A stretch of 6,222 nucleotides of DNA, taken from NCBI GenBank assembly GCA_964409695.1, contig CAYPDX010000060.1, positions 1 to 6,222 on the forward strand. The letters are read 5' to 3'. Under the pieces are notes generated by a model. The model did no database searches, was not told the DNA's origin, and was given only the letters and a program-made list of their open reading frames with translations. Positions 6,181 through 6,222 of this stretch are shown here, in pieces. This DNA comes from JABDAD01 sp964409695 (GTDB taxonomy: Bacteria > Pseudomonadota > Alphaproteobacteria > Rickettsiales > Rickettsiaceae). The stretch's first letter is position 1; every line of letters starts with the position of its first letter. A program made the position numbers and the translations under genes.

Positions 6181-6222
6181 TTAAAAATTGAGTTTTACTT
6201 TCAAAGATCCTGTGTGAGCGAC
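6181..6222 (-). CDS. 3' end of an unidentified gene, possibly an outer-membrane beta-barrel protein
   Basis: Reading the minus strand from the right edge, one frame gives VAHTGSLKVKLNF followed by TAA at 6183-6181, just before the inverted repeat. The final residues alternate hydrophobic and polar (L, V, L, F at positions -7, -5, -3, -1) and end in Phe. That is the usual C-terminal signal by which beta-barrel proteins are recognised for outer-membrane assembly. If so, the upstream neighbour is a surface protein and not another tail gene. Only 13 codons are visible, and another frame (RSHRIFESKTQF..., stopping inside the repeat) is also open, so the call is tentative. Confidence 0.35.
   Translation of the reverse strand, partial: VAHTGSLKVKLNF

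Noticed and set aside
6003..6222. CtrA-type site (TTAA-N7-TTAA) as regulator of the GTA-like block.
   Set aside because: TTAA elements are present but none has the 7-nt spacing.

Overview
The window is strongly A+T-rich and carries alphaproteobacterial gene-transfer-agent (GTA) and phage-tail gene families. This suggests an alphaproteobacterium with an A+T-rich genome. An intracellular member of the Rickettsiales is the best guess, from composition and family content only. No marker gene fixes the genus.

Layout. At the left a plus-strand gene of unknown function (44-721) runs tail-to-tail, 12 nt apart, into a block in which every gene is on the minus strand. In transcription order from the right, the block holds six elements: the last codons of an unidentified gene, possibly an outer-membrane beta-barrel protein (6181-6222); a 118-bp inverted repeat with perfect 33-bp arms (6060-6177); a large GTA/phage tail-tip protein with a TIM-barrel domain (2769-6002); a small DUF2793 protein (2375-2695); a three-helix GTA-type holin (1903-2355) overlapping a GH24 endolysin (1463-1906) by an ATGA junction; and a PAP2-family membrane phosphatase (734-1429).

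How the genes fit together. The large protein resembles the distal-tail 'megatron' of the Rhodobacter capsulatus GTA. DUF2793 occurs in tail-fibre proteins of GTAs and phages. The holin and endolysin form a complete lysis pair. In R. capsulatus these functions lie at three separate loci; here they are adjacent and co-directional, with no capsid, portal or terminase gene in view. All the reading frames are open, so the module may be maintained rather than decaying, although the tail protein lacks the C-terminal part usual in its family.

Regulation. The regions upstream of the tail gene and of the DUF2793 gene share one bipartite motif, TTAGCGCT-N11-TGCTA, at identical spacing. It reads as an extended -10 promoter whose -35 region overlaps a palindrome. 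This is the best candidate here for an undescribed control element. The nested inverted repeat is the other unexplained structure. No tRNA, rRNA, CRISPR array or insertion-sequence transposase is visible, and no gene-free stretch reaches 300 bases.
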